From NCBI RefSeq assembly GCF_000259075.1, contig NZ_AJKI01000001.1, positions 62,001 through 126,000 on the forward strand: a stretch of DNA of 64,000 nt. The letters are read 5' to 3'. This DNA comes from Marinilabilia salmonicolor JCM 21150. GTDB lineage: Bacteria; Bacteroidota; Bacteroidia; Bacteroidales; Marinilabiliaceae. Position 1 is the first letter of the stretch. Each line of letters opens with the position of its first letter. Of the stretch, positions 62,657 to 64,000 are shown piece by piece. Position numbers and translations under genes: made by a program. Under the pieces are notes generated by a model that made no database searches, was not told where the DNA came from, and saw nothing but the letters and a program-made list of their open reading frames with translations.

Positions 62657-63593
62657 GATTCGTGTCTAATATTATGTCTGTCAGATTAAACAAGATGTTG
62701 AGGCCTTTTGTTTGAAAATATTTTTTTGTTTCGTCCGCCGATGTTTCTGACAGGGCAAGAACAAAATCACCGCCCCAGGCTCCCAGTGATTTTACCTGTC
62801 CCGGGAAATCAGAAAACAGTCTTGACTGAACGGGTTCAATTCCCGTAAAATGTCCTATCAGGAGTTCATGTTCGGCTATCAACTTCCTGAAATTGCTTTC
62901 TGAAGTTTCTGTTGACATTTGCTCAGAGATTTCTGAGATACGCTGAATCAAAGATGGCGTAATGTTGTTTGTTTTTGTATGCCTCCGGATGGCTTCAGCG
63001 GAACTTTGTTTCCGGTTGAGGTAAACTACCCACAGTTTATTCCTAAATGGGGATGCGAAAACTGTTTCTTCCGTTTTGGGTTGTTTATTTGTGACTGAAT
63101 AGAAAAGCGGAGACTGATTTGTGGCACAGGCAATATCGTAACCTGAGCCTCCGAATGTTTTCTCCAGTAGCTTGTATGGATCCACAGCCATCCAGCGTGA
63201 GATATTACTGATAAGGGTTGAACTACTGCCCCAGCCCCATTCAGGAGCAAACTGCAGATGGGTGTTGACAGTGAGACCGGAAAAACCAATGGAACTTTTG
63301 GCGAGCTTACCGGCTTCAGTGAGAATTTCCTTTAATTTTGCGGCTTTGGCTTTATCGTTGGTATGTAATAATTCCAGTTGAGGGGTAAACCGGGCTTCAA
63401 ACCAGTCTCCTTTGGGATGAGTTGCTTTCCATTGGAAATCAGCTCCGGAATGTTCATTTATTTCCAGATTCTGCCCCAATCTTAAAGGTACTGCCAGTGC
63501 TTTGGCACCGTAGAGTACCAGGTATTCACCCGAGAGCAGTAATTTTCCGTTGGCATGAAATCTTAAAGGATTCCGGTTTTTTTCTTGTTGCAT
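62646..63593 (-). CDS. GYDIA-family GHMP kinase (candidate phosphomevalonate kinase)
   Basis: A 315-residue GHMP kinase. NGKLLLSGEYLVLYGAKALAVPL is the opening, EWGWGSSSTLISNIS the ATP loop, and GGSGYDIACATN the motif from which the family is named. It stands between HMG-CoA reductase and the decarboxylase, in the place expected for phosphomevalonate kinase, and no other candidate is in view. The assignment to phosphomevalonate is from context. Its stop overlaps the mvaD start. Confidence 0.85.
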   Translation of the reverse strand: MQQEKNRNPLRFHANGKLLLSGEYLVLYGAKALAVPLRLGQNLEINEHSGADFQWKATHPKGDWFEARFTPQLELLHTNDKAKAAKLKEILTEAGKLAKSSIGFSGLTVNTHLQFAPEWGWGSSSTLISNISRWMAVDPYKLLEKTFGGSGYDIACATNQSPLFYSVTNKQPKTEETVFASPFRNKLWVVYLNRKQSSAEAIRRHTKTNNITPSLIQRISEISEQMSTETSESNFRKLIAEHELLIGHFTGIEPVQSRLFSDFPGQVKSLGAWGGDFVLALSETSADETKKYFQTKGLNILFNLTDIILDTNHAT

Positions 63594-63594
63594 A

Positions 63595-64000
63595 CTATCT
63601 TTTCAAAAACTCTTTCACCTTTAATGCCGAAACCGTTTCATCCTTAAAATGCTCCATTGCTGCTTTTTGCTCTTCTTCAGTTGCATTGAGCGACTTTAGC
63701 AAATTGGATAAATGCAGTTTCATGTGTCCTTTTTGAATGCCTGTGGTAACCAGTGATGCTACTGCAGAAAAATTATTGGCCAATCCTGCGGCAGCTGCAA
63801 TACCCATCAATTCGCTGGCAGATGGATTCCCCAGCATTTCAAGTGCCAGTGCAGCCATCGGGTGGAGTCGTGTCAGTCCGCCGACGGTGCCCAACGCCAG
63901 CGGTAAGGTCAATACCATCCTGAAGGTTGCATTATCAGTTATTTCACAGGCTGAGAGCGAACGGTACCTGCCGTCTTTTGAAGCCCATGCGTGACCTGCT
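63595..64000 (-). CDS. Hydroxymethylglutaryl-CoA reductase, class II (5' end off window)
   Basis: The C-terminal 135 residues of a class II HMG-CoA reductase; the frame runs open to the window edge. EITDNATFRMVLTLPLALGTVGGLTRLHP and the catalytic-histidine segment GIQKGHMKLHLSN are diagnostic. It makes mevalonate from HMG-CoA and is the first visible gene of the operon, 1 base before the GYDIA kinase. Confidence 0.93.
   Translation of the reverse strand, partial: AGHAWASKDGRYRSLSACEITDNATFRMVLTLPLALGTVGGLTRLHPMAALALEMLGNPSASELMGIAAAAGLANNFSAVASLVTTGIQKGHMKLHLSNLLKSLNATEEEQKAAMEHFKDETVSALKVKEFLKR

Overview
The window looks like a chromosomal segment of a Bacteroidota species. It has TonB-dependent receptors with an N-terminal carboxypeptidase-regulatory-like domain, a two-domain RimK/retropepsin fusion, a bacterial mevalonate operon with a GYDIA-type GHMP kinase, almost no Shine-Dalgarno sites, and at least one TAnnTTTG-type promoter. 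The order within the phylum cannot be fixed from this sequence.

Left chromosomal part (1-23.0 kb): a truncated haem-c-bearing PQQ-type sugar dehydrogenase, a TonB receptor bracketed by two inverted MITE-like repeats, a DsrE-like protein, a PAS-PAS histidine kinase, a small zinc-ribbon protein, an S9 peptidase lipoprotein, an unrecognised two-gene membrane unit, a RimK-retropepsin fusion, a twin-arginine Gfo/Idh/MocA oxidoreductase, and a minus-strand set (beta-barrel protein, IPT/kelch lipoprotein, GH3-PA14 glycosidase). It ends with an ADP-ribosylglycohydrolase whose 5' end is frameshifted. Several families of short palindromic intergenic repeats occur here.

Integrated island (about 23.01-50.49 kb): a 15-bp direct repeat lies at 23009-23023 and again inside the 3' end of a tRNA-Ser(UGA) gene at 50473-50487. 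A tyrosine recombinase sits beside the tRNA, and similar 19-bp sites lie just inside both ends. The left end carries an excisionase-type HTH protein, an SF3-like helicase and a Toprim primase, but no relaxase and no phage structural genes. The cargo is mostly defence: a higBA-like toxin and antitoxin-peptidase, an Mrr nuclease, and a type I restriction-modification operon (hsdM, hsdS, hsdR). Between hsdS and hsdR sit two AT-rich extra genes: a uracil-DNA-glycosylase-like protein, and an FRG-domain protein whose last 80 residues resemble the C-terminal domain of HsdR. A 1224-residue membrane P-loop NTPase follows. Farther right are five copies of a 160-330 bp interspersed repeat around a DUF3853-type gene, then a class III cyclase-like protein followed by a small His/Arg-rich helical protein.

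Right chromosomal part (50.5-64 kb): protoporphyrinogen oxidase, HemN, an MFS/PAT-type permease and a second TonB receptor form a porphyrin or iron uptake and haem synthesis cluster. Next is an ammonium transporter with a P-II protein lacking the uridylylation tyrosine. Last is a minus-strand mevalonate operon (HMG-CoA reductase, GYDIA kinase, diphosphomevalonate decarboxylase, mevalonate kinase) ending in a MIF-like tautomerase.

The most interesting candidate is the type I restriction locus carrying an FRG effector that appears to copy the HsdR docking domain, together with the UDG-like protein translationally coupled to HsdS.
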